From Bacteroidota bacterium (lineage in GTDB: Bacteria; Bacteroidota; Ignavibacteria; SZUA-365): 18,602 nucleotides of DNA. The stretch spans positions 1-18,602 of the forward strand of contig JAGTUW010000272.1 in assembly GCA_018224345.1 (NCBI GenBank). The letters are read 5' to 3'. Positions 7,536-15,046 of this stretch are shown one piece after another. A model generated the notes under the pieces. That model had not been told where the DNA came from. It worked only from the letters and a program-made list of their open reading frames with translations, and did no database searches. Made by a program: the position numbers and the translations under genes. Position 1 is the stretch's first letter. Each line of letters starts with the position of its first letter.

Positions 7536-8504
7536 TTATTTCAGCAGAAGCATTTTACGCGTCAGCACCTGATCGCTCGTGCTGAGTCGTGCAACATACA
7601 TACCACCCGGAAGATCAGCGGCATCGAACACCGCCCTCTGCTGCCCGGCATCCATCATCCCGTCGGCCAACACGCGCACTTCGCGGCCCAACGCATCACA
7701 GACGGAGAGTCGGATATGCCTGCGCTGATCGAGTGAATAATGCAACACGGTCGATGGATTAAAGGGGTTCGGGTAGTTTTGTGCCAGGCCAACTCCTTGG
7801 GCAAGGGGCATCTGACCGACAGAGGTCGGGTCGTCGACCGGCATGTCAGAATCGTAGCCGACGATCGCCCGCATGAACAACGCGGCTTCCGCACCCTGTG
7901 TCGCAAGAATATTGCGGTTGTTCTCCTCGACTGGTGCGATCGAATACCGGCGCGAACGCTCGTATTCCGGTTGATTGGCATTGATCAGCATGCTCAGCCC
8001 GTTCCACGTTCCCTGTCCCACCGCGAGTTTCTGTTTGGAAATGAGTTTGACTCCGACTATGAAATCGCGCCGAGGGGAGAACTTCAACGGTGGGTCAATA
8101 CTGACGGCGAGTACGTCACGCGCAGCGGACTCGAGTGGGTTATCGAAGCGGATGTTGGGACTCGGGAAGCCAGCGTCTCCGAGATTGACTTTGTAGGTTC
8201 CCAATCCGGTCAGACCGGGCGGGACATCACTGCGTTCAAAGACGAAGACCGCGAGCGAATCGTTCCCGGTCATAGCCTGAAACTTGACCACGCTGAAACC
8301 GATCAGCACGGTGTGCAGAGAGCATTTCTCAGCAGGTGTAAAACGCGTATTGAAGATGACGTCGAGCTCTCCCGGGAAACGGGCAACTGCTATAAGCTGG
8401 CCGTTGTTGATGTTGTCCAGATTATCATAGTGCAGGGTATCGGTCTGCGCGGATACTGCTGTCCACATGCAGCAGAAAAGGATGATTGTGGGGAAAAACT
8501 TCAT
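7536..8504 (-). CDS. Secreted protein with C-terminal type IX secretion sorting domain
   Basis: This 322-residue protein has a signal peptide (MKFFPTIILFCCMWTAVSA, cleavage likely before QTD) and a C-terminal domain of about 84 residues beginning GLAQNYPNPFNPSTVLHYSL (239 on). The latter has the beta-strand pattern and the final GGMYVARLS...RKMLLLK of T9SS type A sorting domains, which route cargo through the outer membrane and are removed or anchored afterwards. The middle (20-238) is beta-rich; I do not recognise a catalytic domain in it. The start at 8504 is set by AAGGAG at 8515-8510; an ATG at 8540 would add 12 residues ahead of the signal peptide. No sorting-machinery genes are nearby. 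The function of the mature protein is unknown. Confidence 0.88.
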   Translation of the reverse strand: MKFFPTIILFCCMWTAVSAQTDTLHYDNLDNINNGQLIAVARFPGELDVIFNTRFTPAEKCSLHTVLIGFSVVKFQAMTGNDSLAVFVFERSDVPPGLTGLGTYKVNLGDAGFPSPNIRFDNPLESAARDVLAVSIDPPLKFSPRRDFIVGVKLISKQKLAVGQGTWNGLSMLINANQPEYERSRRYSIAPVEENNRNILATQGAEAALFMRAIVGYDSDMPVDDPTSVGQMPLAQGVGLAQNYPNPFNPSTVLHYSLDQRRHIRLSVCDALGREVRVLADGMMDAGQQRAVFDAADLPGGMYVARLSTSDQVLTRKMLLLK

Positions 8505-8509
8505 GGTGA

Positions 8510-8515
8510 CTCCTT
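8510..8515 (-). promoter_or_regulatory. Ribosome binding site deciding the T9SS cargo start
   Basis: AAGGAG on the minus strand lies five bases before the ATG at 8504, placing the lysine of the signal peptide right after the initiator methionine. Confidence 0.75.
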
Positions 8516-8538
8516 CAATTTCTGTGCATACAAGCGAC

Positions 8539-8568
8539 AAGATACGGAATTCCCGAACCTGATGTCAG
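8539..8568 (-). promoter_or_regulatory. Candidate promoter of the T9SS cargo gene
   Basis: On the minus strand CTGACA (8568-8563, five of six consensus), an 18-base spacer and TATCTT (8544-8539, four of six), 34 bases before the ATG. This is one of the better promoter candidates in the window. It lies in the 195-base gap after pyrG. Confidence 0.4.
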
Positions 8569-8699
8569 TTCCCGGGAGAAAGCACGAATATTTTTCTCTG
8601 CAGCACCCACCCCTGCATACCCTTTGCTACCTTGCGACTTCCTCACCCGTGCTCAGTTACAGAACTACGCTGGCCGGCACAGCGGGTGTTCACTCTGCA

Positions 8700-10394
8700 T
8701 CACGTCCGCGGTGCAGTGGATGGTGTCACCGGGTCGTCTTCGTCAGGTGGCGTCTGCGACGATGCGATTGCCACATCCCGCATCTGTCGTTGCTGCAAGG
8801 CATACTTGACGAGCTGAGTGAACAGAGGGTGAGGTTCAATGAGACGGGACTTGAGTTCCGGATGAAATTGTACAGCGACGAACCATGGATGGTCCGGCAG
8901 TTCTATCATCTCCATTAACGATTCATCCGGCGAAGTCCCGCTGAAAACAAGCCCATGTTCCTCCAGAACCTCACGGAAGGCATTATTGACTTCATAGCGA
9001 TGCCGGTGCCTCTCGGAAATCTGCTTTTTACCGTACGCCTCATACGCCTTCGTTCCGCGCTTGAGCAGGCAGGGATATGCGCCGAGTCGCATTGTCCCAC
9101 CCATGGTCTGTATACTCTTCTGCTCGAGCATAAGATCAATGACATTGTTCGGCGTCTCGTGGAACTCGGTACTGTTTGCATCGGGAATGCCACAGACATT
9201 CCTCGCAAAATCGATGACAGCACACTGGAGGCCGAGACAGATGCCGAGAAAGGGGATGTTGTGTTCGCGCACGTATTGCACCGCCTTGATCTTCCCTTCT
9301 ATCCCACGCTCACCGAAGCCGGGTGCGACGAGCAGGCCGTCAAGCTTCTTGAGATAGCGTGCAGCTCCGTTCTTCTCGATGTCCTCGGAGTGAATCCAAT
9401 CGAGTTTCACTCTCGCATTGTTCTCCGCACCGGCATGCACAAAGGCTTCGATAATACTTTTGTACGCGTCATGATATTCCGCATACTTGCCACACAACCC
9501 GATATGCACCTCGAATTTCGGCTCCTTGATACGTTTGAGGATGCGGGTCCAGCGATCGATGTCCGGATCCCTGGGACGCATATGAAGAAGATTAACAACT
9601 TTTTTGTCGAATTCTTCCTTTCTGTATTCGATCGGGACTTCGTAAATCGTCTCCACGTCGAGTGCCTCGATCACAAGATCCGCCTGCACATTGCAGAACA
9701 GACCGATTTTCTCCTTGATCGAGCGTGGGAGCGGGCGATCGGAGCGACAGAGCAGCAAGTCGGGTTGCAGGCCGAGTTCGAGCAGCATTTTCACCGAATG
9801 CTGTGTCGGCTTGGTTTTTAATTCTCCCGCCGAAGGGATAAAGGGAACCAGTGTCAGGTGTATGATAATAGCATTGCGCTTACCGATACCGAGCATGAAC
9901 TGCCGCATGGCTTCGAGAAAGGGGAGACTCTCGATATCACCGACGGTCCCGCCGATTTCCGTGATGATCACGTCGTAGTCATCCTGCTTCGCCAGCCTTG
10001 CAAAGAGGCGTTTGATCTCATCGGTGATATGGGGAATCACCTGCACCGTCGCTCCAAGGTAATCGCCGCGACGTTCCTTTTGAATGACGTTGTTGTAGAT
10101 CTGTCCGGTAGTTGTATTGTTGTCCCGTGACATGTTCCTGCCCAGGAAGCGCTCATAATGTCCGAGGTCGAGATCCGTTTCCGCCCCATCGTTGGTGACA
10201 TACACCTCGCCGTGTTGATAAGGGCTCATCGTCCCGGGATCAACATTGATATAGGGATCAAATTTCTGGATCGTGACATTGAGGCCACGGCTCTGCAGGA
10301 GCATCCCAAGTGAAGATGCGGCGATACCTTTCCCGAGTGACGACACCACGCCACCGGTAATGAACACGTACTTGGTTTGTTTGGAAGTCGACAT
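8700..10394 (-). CDS. pyrG: CTP synthase
   Basis: PyrG converts UTP to CTP using ATP and ammonia from glutamine. The N-terminal amidoligase domain (about 1-275) starts KYVFITGGVVSSLGKG (8-23) and continues with KFDPYINVDPGTMSP (44-58); its Mg/ATP acidic residues are visible as D75 in AETDLDLGHYE and E147 in TEIGGTVGDIES. The glutaminase domain (about 295-535) contains the nucleophile C386 in FLGICLGLQ and the catalytic pair H511/E513 in VQFHPEL, so both half-reactions should work. The 564-residue length exceeds the usual ~535-545 because of a Pro/Asp/Thr-rich tail after about residue 540. It follows cdsA by 26 bases as the last gene of a five-gene run. The ribosome site is weak. Confidence 0.97.
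   Translation of the reverse strand: MSTSKQTKYVFITGGVVSSLGKGIAASSLGMLLQSRGLNVTIQKFDPYINVDPGTMSPYQHGEVYVTNDGAETDLDLGHYERFLGRNMSRDNNTTTGQIYNNVIQKERRGDYLGATVQVIPHITDEIKRLFARLAKQDDYDVIITEIGGTVGDIESLPFLEAMRQFMLGIGKRNAIIIHLTLVPFIPSAGELKTKPTQHSVKMLLELGLQPDLLLCRSDRPLPRSIKEKIGLFCNVQADLVIEALDVETIYEVPIEYRKEEFDKKVVNLLHMRPRDPDIDRWTRILKRIKEPKFEVHIGLCGKYAEYHDAYKSIIEAFVHAGAENNARVKLDWIHSEDIEKNGAARYLKKLDGLLVAPGFGERGIEGKIKAVQYVREHNIPFLGICLGLQCAVIDFARNVCGIPDANSTEFHETPNNVIDLMLEQKSIQTMGGTMRLGAYPCLLKRGTKAYEAYGKKQISERHRHRYEVNNAFREVLEEHGLVFSGTSPDESLMEMIELPDHPWFVAVQFHPELKSRLIEPHPLFTQLVKYALQQRQMRDVAIASSQTPPDEDDPVTPSTAPRT
9070..9090 (+). repeat. Copy 1 of an exact 21-bp direct repeat (inside pyrG)
   Basis: The 21 bases at 9070-9090 are identical, in the same orientation, to 15104-15124. 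Here they lie in the pyrG glutaminase domain, antisense to the codons for the conserved RLGAYPC stretch (residues 436-442). Matching stops on both sides (G versus A before, A versus G after). Confidence 0.9.
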
Positions 10395-10420
10395 GCGCTA
10401 TTGGGACGGTGAGAAATCAG

Positions 10421-11353
10421 TTACGCGAAAACAATAAAATCAAGGTAGAGAAATACAGCGGGCGAAACAAAAATGAAGCTGTCGAAGCGATCGAACACTC
10501 CGCCGTGCCCTGGCAGCAACGAGGAGGAATCCTTCACACCGGCATCACGCTTGAGCAGCGATTCCACAAGGTCGCCGAGCTGGCCGACTGTCCCGACAAT
10601 CACACCGATAATGAGGGCTTGCGGGAGGGAAAGGTAATCGAGCAGCAATAAATGGGCCACAGTCATCGCAGCCAGTGCCGCGGTGAAACCCCAGATCGCA
10701 CCCTCCCAGGTTTTGTTCGGACTGACCCGGAGGAATAGCTTGTGACGGCCCATTGCTTTTCCGCCGAAATAGGCCGCCGTATCACAAATCCAGATTGTGG
10801 CGAGCATTGCCATGACAGTGTACCCACCCCAGCGGTCGAGTTGCGCAAACTGCCTGGCATCGAGATCGGCCGTGCCGAATACGGGACCGACATGAAACTC
10901 ATGCACGGTAAAAATCTCCCGTATTCCGACGGCACTGCCGAGAAAAAGACCGATGTAAACAGTTCCGAGCACTGTGACTGCAACATTGAGCAGAGGTGAC
11001 GGGCGGTTACGGAAAAGCTCGATCAGCAACGAAGCGGCCATGAACAACATGAGGATCCAGAGAAAGGCCTGCCACTGCAGCGGCCAGACAATCCCCTGAC
11101 CGAGCAGGGCGGGAATATCGGCGCCTAGCCGTTCATGCAGAAACACCAGCAAAAGAGCCAGTCCCGCCGCAATCATTGTCGCTGTTTGCGGTGCGACCCC
11201 TTTCGCCCTTGCCATTGCCGCGAACTCGATGAGGGATGCGGTCAGGACTGCAGCGACAAACAGTGCCCATGCATACCCTCCGAGCCAGGCGAGCAAAAGC
11301 ACGCCGGGAATCGCGACGACCGCGAACATGATCCGGGTGCGGACATTGCTCAC
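10421..11353 (-). CDS. cdsA: Phosphatidate cytidylyltransferase (CDP-diglyceride synthase)
   Basis: CdsA makes CDP-diacylglycerol from phosphatidic acid and CTP, the branch point for bacterial phospholipids, in the inner membrane. The 310-residue protein is strongly hydrophobic with about eight membrane segments. The family signature is at 265-291: ESLLKRDAGVKDSSSLLPGH followed by GGVFDRFDS. The preceding ICDTAAYFGGKAMGRHKL and SPNKTWEGAIWG (211-222) are also typical. The start codon is GTG at 11353; it overlaps the TGA of the DUF2007 gene by four bases and has GGGAG seven bases upstream, which points to translational coupling. The next gene, pyrG, makes its CTP co-substrate. Confidence 0.95.
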   Translation of the reverse strand: MSNVRTRIMFAVVAIPGVLLLAWLGGYAWALFVAAVLTASLIEFAAMARAKGVAPQTATMIAAGLALLLVFLHERLGADIPALLGQGIVWPLQWQAFLWILMLFMAASLLIELFRNRPSPLLNVAVTVLGTVYIGLFLGSAVGIREIFTVHEFHVGPVFGTADLDARQFAQLDRWGGYTVMAMLATIWICDTAAYFGGKAMGRHKLFLRVSPNKTWEGAIWGFTAALAAMTVAHLLLLDYLSLPQALIIGVIVGTVGQLGDLVESLLKRDAGVKDSSSLLPGHGGVFDRFDSFIFVSPAVFLYLDFIVFA

Positions 11354-11931
11354 GCAGTGTCTCCCTCGTTTTCATCTTCATCACCAGATAATTCATCATC
11401 CGCAAGCAACGCATCGATAATTTCCAATGCATCTTCAAGTTGGGAACGCTTGACCATGACTTTCACCAACGCGAGCATGCCCATGTTTGTGAAATACACA
11501 TGATCATGTTGATTGAATATCACGGTATCAATGCCTGCACCTTCAAGATTGGCTTTGATCATCTGTGCTTCGTAATCGGTCGATGTCGTATATGCGACCA
11601 CAAACCCCTGATGCAGATTCAGATGATCGTCACTTTCGCAGAATATCCGTCCGTGCTGTTCTCTTGCACATTCATCACATACGGGCTTGCCGCAGATAAC
11701 GCAGCCACCGACGGCATCGACGTCCGGGTGATTCTCGCATTCCGGTGTTTCATCAGCAGGAATCTCCGGCTGCAGCAGACCGCAGTGGTCACAGAAGGTG
11801 TCGTCTTCGCTCACGAACTCGTTGCAACGCGGACAAAATTCCGGTTTCCCCTCGACGAGCGGAATGCGACAATCAACGCATTCCTTCGCGTCGGGTTGAT
11901 ATTCAGTATGGCATTGAGGACAGTAGGGCAT
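11350..11931 (-). CDS. Zinc-ribbon protein with B-box-like cysteine cluster and DUF2007 domain
   Basis: The 193-residue protein has three cysteine clusters in its first 105 residues: C4/C7...C18/C21, C33/C36...C47/C50 (both zinc-ribbon type), and C65/H68...C77/C80...C85/C88...C98/H103 (B-box-like spacing). Residues about 110-174 (VVAYTTSTDYEAQMIKANLE...) match the DUF2007 pattern, a small alpha/beta domain suggested to act in signalling. The tail is acidic (DDELSGDEDENEGD). There is no signal peptide or membrane segment, so it is probably cytoplasmic. AGGAGG lies four bases before the ATG. It sits 15 bases after the CPBP protease gene and overlaps cdsA by four bases, so it is co-expressed with membrane-lipid and CTP synthesis. 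Its function is unknown. Confidence 0.8.
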   Translation of the reverse strand: MPYCPQCHTEYQPDAKECVDCRIPLVEGKPEFCPRCNEFVSEDDTFCDHCGLLQPEIPADETPECENHPDVDAVGGCVICGKPVCDECAREQHGRIFCESDDHLNLHQGFVVAYTTSTDYEAQMIKANLEGAGIDTVIFNQHDHVYFTNMGMLALVKVMVKRSQLEDALEIIDALLADDELSGDEDENEGDTA

Positions 11932-11946
11932 AATGCCTCCTCGTAG

Positions 11947-12945
11947 TTAATATGTTGAGATGTTACGCGTCGATCTTGTCAGTATCCAGAAATACGAGAA
12001 TGCTGCTACAAAAACAATCAGTGCGATAACACCGCTTATGGCATACATCGGCAATGATGTTGTCCCTGTCGCGGCGTCGGCCGGTAGCATATGTTCACTT
12101 TGAAAGAAATATACAGCAATCACGGCAATGGAGTTATTGACCCCGTGTCCGATCACTGCATACGCGAGCGACCTACCTCGCCAGACGATCACACTGAAAT
12201 ATACACCCAGCAGCGCAAGTGGAATAAAGGTAACCGGGTTGAGGTGGAACAAGGAAAAAATAACACCTGAGAGGAGAAAGGCCCAACGAAGACGCAGCTT
12301 TTTCTCGAATGAACGCTGTACAGCTCCGCGAAACAGTATTTCCTCGCAGATCGCCGGAGTCACTGCCACCACCAGCCAGACGGCCAACGCTTCCATTGGT
12401 GTATGCATGGCCAGAAGCTTTCCGTACAGCTCCTCAAGCAGATCTTCAAAGGCGTCGAGTAACGGCAGCAACACGTCAGGCAGCAAATACTGCCGCAGCA
12501 GATGCTGCTGAAATTCCATATAGGACTGCATGGCGAATTGCAGTGCCACCATCGACACAACCACCATCAGCAGTGGCATCAGTCTCGGCATGCGTAGCCG
12601 CAGGGCTTCCGCTGGTTTCCAGCCAAGCAGTCGGAGATAAACGATGGCGGGTACAACGAGGAACAGCACCTGTGAAATGACGGTTACTACCCGCACCCCG
12701 GCAATGTGTTCGGTGGTATTCAGTCCGAAAAGCAGAAATGTGATGATGCCACCGAACAACTGATACGCAAAGAAGGTGATCACGACAAGAATCAAACCGA
12801 GACCGACCGGGTGATAGAGGACCTCCGTTGCCATACGCTGACCTTGCTCAGCAATCGAGTATTCCGGCACAGAGTGGGCTCTGTCTCTGTCCCGTTGGTC
12901 TCCCTGCTCCTGGTCCGGAGCGCGTTGCATTTCATCTTCCTGCAT
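11947..12945 (-). CDS. CPBP-family intramembrane metalloprotease (CAAX protease-like)
   Basis: These membrane proteins, also called Abi or Rce1-like, are glutamate-type metalloproteases; bacterial substrates are mostly unknown. Conserved residues are present: EE at 201-202 with R206 (ICEEILFRGAVQR), H234 in FSLFHLNP, and H267 plus N270/N271 in IGHGVNNS, so it should be active. Membrane segments are at roughly 50-75, 88-106, 120-140, 186-200, 220-236, 240-256, 262-282 and 300-321. The first 40 residues are soluble and rich in Q, E, D and R. Of several in-frame ATGs, 12945 is chosen because GGAGGGG (12956-12950) precedes it; the frame opens at 13056, but that part lies inside the neighbour gene. 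It overlaps the upstream gene by 14 bases. Confidence 0.87.
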   Translation of the reverse strand: MQEDEMQRAPDQEQGDQRDRDRAHSVPEYSIAEQGQRMATEVLYHPVGLGLILVVITFFAYQLFGGIITFLLFGLNTTEHIAGVRVVTVISQVLFLVVPAIVYLRLLGWKPAEALRLRMPRLMPLLMVVVSMVALQFAMQSYMEFQQHLLRQYLLPDVLLPLLDAFEDLLEELYGKLLAMHTPMEALAVWLVVAVTPAICEEILFRGAVQRSFEKKLRLRWAFLLSGVIFSLFHLNPVTFIPLALLGVYFSVIVWRGRSLAYAVIGHGVNNSIAVIAVYFFQSEHMLPADAATGTTSLPMYAISGVIALIVFVAAFSYFWILTRSTRNISTY

Positions 12946-13897
12946 CCGGCCCCTCCGTGAGAAATTCCTTGACCATGGCCGCCAGAAGCGGCAGCATGAT
13001 CTCGTGATGTCCGGTGAAAACGAATCCCTGCCCCGCATCCAGTGTCGGCCGTGCAACGACGTTTACATTCGGCCTGTAATGCTGAATCATGTCAAAATTG
13101 GCGGCAGTAAACCCCTGTGCGGCATGCCCGAGATTCCGTACGACCGTCAAGGCCTTGAGAAACACCTCGGGAAGGATGACGGCGGAACCGACATTCATCA
13201 CCACGCCGTTCTCACGCAATTCTGCGACGGAATGCGCAAGAACACGAAAATCGCGAAAACTCATTTCACCCGTCACCGCTCCATCCATCGATGGTTGCTG
13301 ATGAACAATGTCTGTACCGATCGCAGCATGAACAGTAACCGGTATGCCGAGTCGCACACCCGCCGCCATAATACTGTGCGACAGACAGGGCGCCGTATTA
13401 TCTATCAGTGCCCGACCAAGCGCTTCAGCGAAACCACAGGCGTCTTCATGCCGCACACGTTCAAGCGTCCCGTTGATGAAATCTCCCGTCTCACGCCACA
13501 TGCCGAAACTGCCATCCTGCAGATTTACCGCGACATCTTCGGAAGTCACACCGAACAGCGCGGACTCGGAATCATGAATCGCACCGGCGCTGTTCATCGC
13601 AACATGCGTTACAATACCGCGCTCCATCAGATCGATGACGACAGGAGCGAGTCCGACCTTGATAACATGTGCCCCCATCATCAAAATGACGGCCTCCTTC
13701 ATGCGTGCGGCAGTACCTATCGTTGCTGTAAACTCCTTCAACTCCTCTGCTTTGAGAATCTTCGGCAGAGAAGCGAGAAAGTCCACAAAACTGCCGCCCG
13801 CAGTGAATGGTTGCGCACAATCATGAAGATTGACTTTACTTGTGCGCTGGCGGACGGATTGCGTCCGTATCTTGCTGAAATCGAGTTGTTTGAACAT
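12932..13897 (-). CDS. Deoxyhypusine-synthase-like protein of unknown function
   Basis: The 321-residue protein resembles a widespread bacterial group often labelled deoxyhypusine synthase family. Recognisable blocks are FDFSKIRT-like LDFSKIRTQSV (5-15), GGSFVDFLASLPKIL (34-48), MMGAHVIKVGLAPVVIDLME (73-92), AMNSAGAIHDSE (100-111), IPVTVHAAIGTDIVHQ (185-200), NVGSAVILPEVFLKA (235-249) and TGHHEIMLPLLA (295-306). The glycine-rich and AxGA-type segments fit an NAD-binding Rossmann-like fold. I do not find the WGK lysine motif used by true deoxyhypusine synthases, so eIF5A modification should not be assumed. The start at 13897 matches where family-like sequence begins; a frame opening at 14017 adds 40 unrelated residues. 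The ribosome site is weak. It heads the run leading to pyrG. Confidence 0.65.
   Translation of the reverse strand: MFKQLDFSKIRTQSVRQRTSKVNLHDCAQPFTAGGSFVDFLASLPKILKAEELKEFTATIGTAARMKEAVILMMGAHVIKVGLAPVVIDLMERGIVTHVAMNSAGAIHDSESALFGVTSEDVAVNLQDGSFGMWRETGDFINGTLERVRHEDACGFAEALGRALIDNTAPCLSHSIMAAGVRLGIPVTVHAAIGTDIVHQQPSMDGAVTGEMSFRDFRVLAHSVAELRENGVVMNVGSAVILPEVFLKALTVVRNLGHAAQGFTAANFDMIQHYRPNVNVVARPTLDAGQGFVFTGHHEIMLPLLAAMVKEFLTEGPDAGR
12950..12956 (-). promoter_or_regulatory. Ribosome binding site deciding the CPBP protease start
   Basis: GGAGGGG on the minus strand, four bases before the ATG at 12945 (six if only the GGAGG core is counted), lies inside the 3' end of the preceding gene. It rejects the 37-residue upstream extension. 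Confidence 0.65.
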
Positions 13898-14158
13898 GAC
13901 GGACTTTCGGAATTGCTGTGCGAAGGTGTTCCGTTTGCTGTCGTAAAGTACAAAAAAAATGAGTGATTCAGGGAAGCCGACGGCGAAGAGATGTAGAGCC
14001 GGCTGAAAGGAACACAAAGCAATGCCGGCCGGTGGATGGCGAACGCAAGGTGAAAGCCGGGATCATCCGGTTAAGGTCTGACACGCACGCGCATACCCCA
14101 TGCGGCGGGTCAGCACTCAGGGTCTTCGTTGGGTTGGTTGCCCGGAAACGCGATGCCG
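13898..14158. other. Intergenic region between the DUF3108 and deoxyhypusine-synthase-like genes
   Basis: This 261-base gap holds no gene I can support. It has an A8 run at 13952-13959 (T8 on the minus strand) and, about 15 bases before it in the minus direction, an imperfect GC-rich pairing (AGCCG... with ...CCGGCT, around 13975-14005) interrupted by a three-base bulge. That is too irregular and too far from the T-run to call a terminator. The promoter of the five-gene run must lie here if the run is independently transcribed, but no good hexamer pair was found. Confidence 0.4.
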
Positions 14159-14974
14159 TTACTGAATGCGAGCGCGGACAGGACCGCTGACTCCCTTGTA
14201 TTCGATCAACTCCGACGTGATCGAGCCGATGGGTATCTTGGCGTCCACCTGCACGGGGAGACGACGTTCGTCATCAGTCAACCAGACAAGAATACGCCCG
14301 GAGGCCTTGAACAGCCCACCCTCTTCCATGATGGGTTCGAGCACGACAGTGCGGAATGTCCCGGCACTGACTTTCACCGTTTCCTTGCGATGGTACACTA
14401 CTGTGAGCGTGTAAGTTGTGTCTTTGTAGAAATTCTGGAGTTCTACTCTCTGGCCTGGGCGCATACGCGAAAAGTCATAGGTACGCATGTAGTAGAATGC
14501 GGAAAGCACATCCTGTGTGAAGGCTGGCAATGGATAATCGCCTTCGGTGGTGTAGACACGTTCCGCTTCGTGATCAAAGCGTGCACTGAAATCACGTTTG
14601 TAATTTCCTTCACGAATACGCTGCGAAAAGCGCCAGGGGAACAATGCCTCGACATCGATATGCGTCTCATAGCGGTCACGGACATAGTAGAGATTGTCGA
14701 AGAACGGTTTGGAGCGGACAAAAAACTGCACCTCGTAGCATTTACGCCCTTTCTGCCATGAGTAGCGGGGGATAGTCATCATCGCCTGTCCCGCAGTGAT
14801 AAAGCCGTAATTCACATCAAAGAGGAGTTCTTCACCGACACCGAACGCGTTCTGTTCTATGGAACGAAAACGCGAAGATTCCGCCAGATCGCCACTCGTT
14901 CTTTGCGCCGTGAGTGACGGAAAAAGCAGAAGACTCAGCAGAAATACGAGTGTAGTGTGAATAAATGCCTTCAT
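14159..14974 (-). CDS. DUF3108 periplasmic/envelope protein
   Basis: The 271-residue protein has a signal peptide (MKAFIHTTLVFLLSLLLFPSLTA, then Q24) and a body typical of DUF3108: GVGEELLFDVNYGFITAGQA, VRDRYETHIDVEALFPWRFS, REGNYKRDFSARFDHE, DVLSAFYYMRTYDFS, a TYTLTV strand, SAGTFRTVVLEPIM, and the closing LVWLTDDERRLPVQVDAKIP with IGSITSEL. It is expected to be a soluble beta-rich periplasmic protein; no enzymatic activity is known for the family. Three in-frame ATGs are plausible: 15019 (AGGAA eight bases upstream), 15001 and 14974 (AGGA eight bases upstream). The last gives the most ordinary signal peptide. The gap to the upstream glycosyltransferase gene is 201 bases. Confidence 0.85.
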   Translation of the reverse strand: MKAFIHTTLVFLLSLLLFPSLTAQRTSGDLAESSRFRSIEQNAFGVGEELLFDVNYGFITAGQAMMTIPRYSWQKGRKCYEVQFFVRSKPFFDNLYYVRDRYETHIDVEALFPWRFSQRIREGNYKRDFSARFDHEAERVYTTEGDYPLPAFTQDVLSAFYYMRTYDFSRMRPGQRVELQNFYKDTTYTLTVVYHRKETVKVSAGTFRTVVLEPIMEEGGLFKASGRILVWLTDDERRLPVQVDAKIPIGSITSELIEYKGVSGPVRARIQ

Positions 14975-15001
14975 GAGTATCGTCCTGTAATTGATACTCA
15001 T
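14973..15001. repeat. 9-bp inverted repeat across the DUF3108 start codon
   Basis: ATGAGTATC (14973-14981) and GATACTCAT (14993-15001) are perfect inverted copies with an 11-base spacer. In the minus-strand mRNA the hairpin would hold part of the AUG at 14974 in its 3' arm, the alternative in-frame AUG at 15001 in its 5' arm, and the AGGA ribosome site in its loop. It might modulate initiation or be a protein-binding palindrome; chance is not excluded. Confidence 0.5.
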
Positions 15002-15046
15002 CCTACGCGGAATCTTCATATATGGTTCCTGTATCGTGACCTTCCT

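Noticed and set aside
7740..8918. 392-residue plus-strand reading frame
   Set aside because: It lies opposite the T9SS cargo gene, its promoter region and the end of pyrG, and has no family-like motif; it reflects the codon bias of the opposite strand.
13004..13966. 320-residue plus-strand reading frame
   Set aside because: It is antisense to the deoxyhypusine-synthase-like gene, rich in His, Arg and Cys, and without recognisable domains.
13952..14005. Possible intrinsic terminator (GC-rich pairing then T8 on the minus strand)
   Set aside because: The stem needs a three-base bulge and sits about 15 bases from the T-run, too irregular for a confident terminator.
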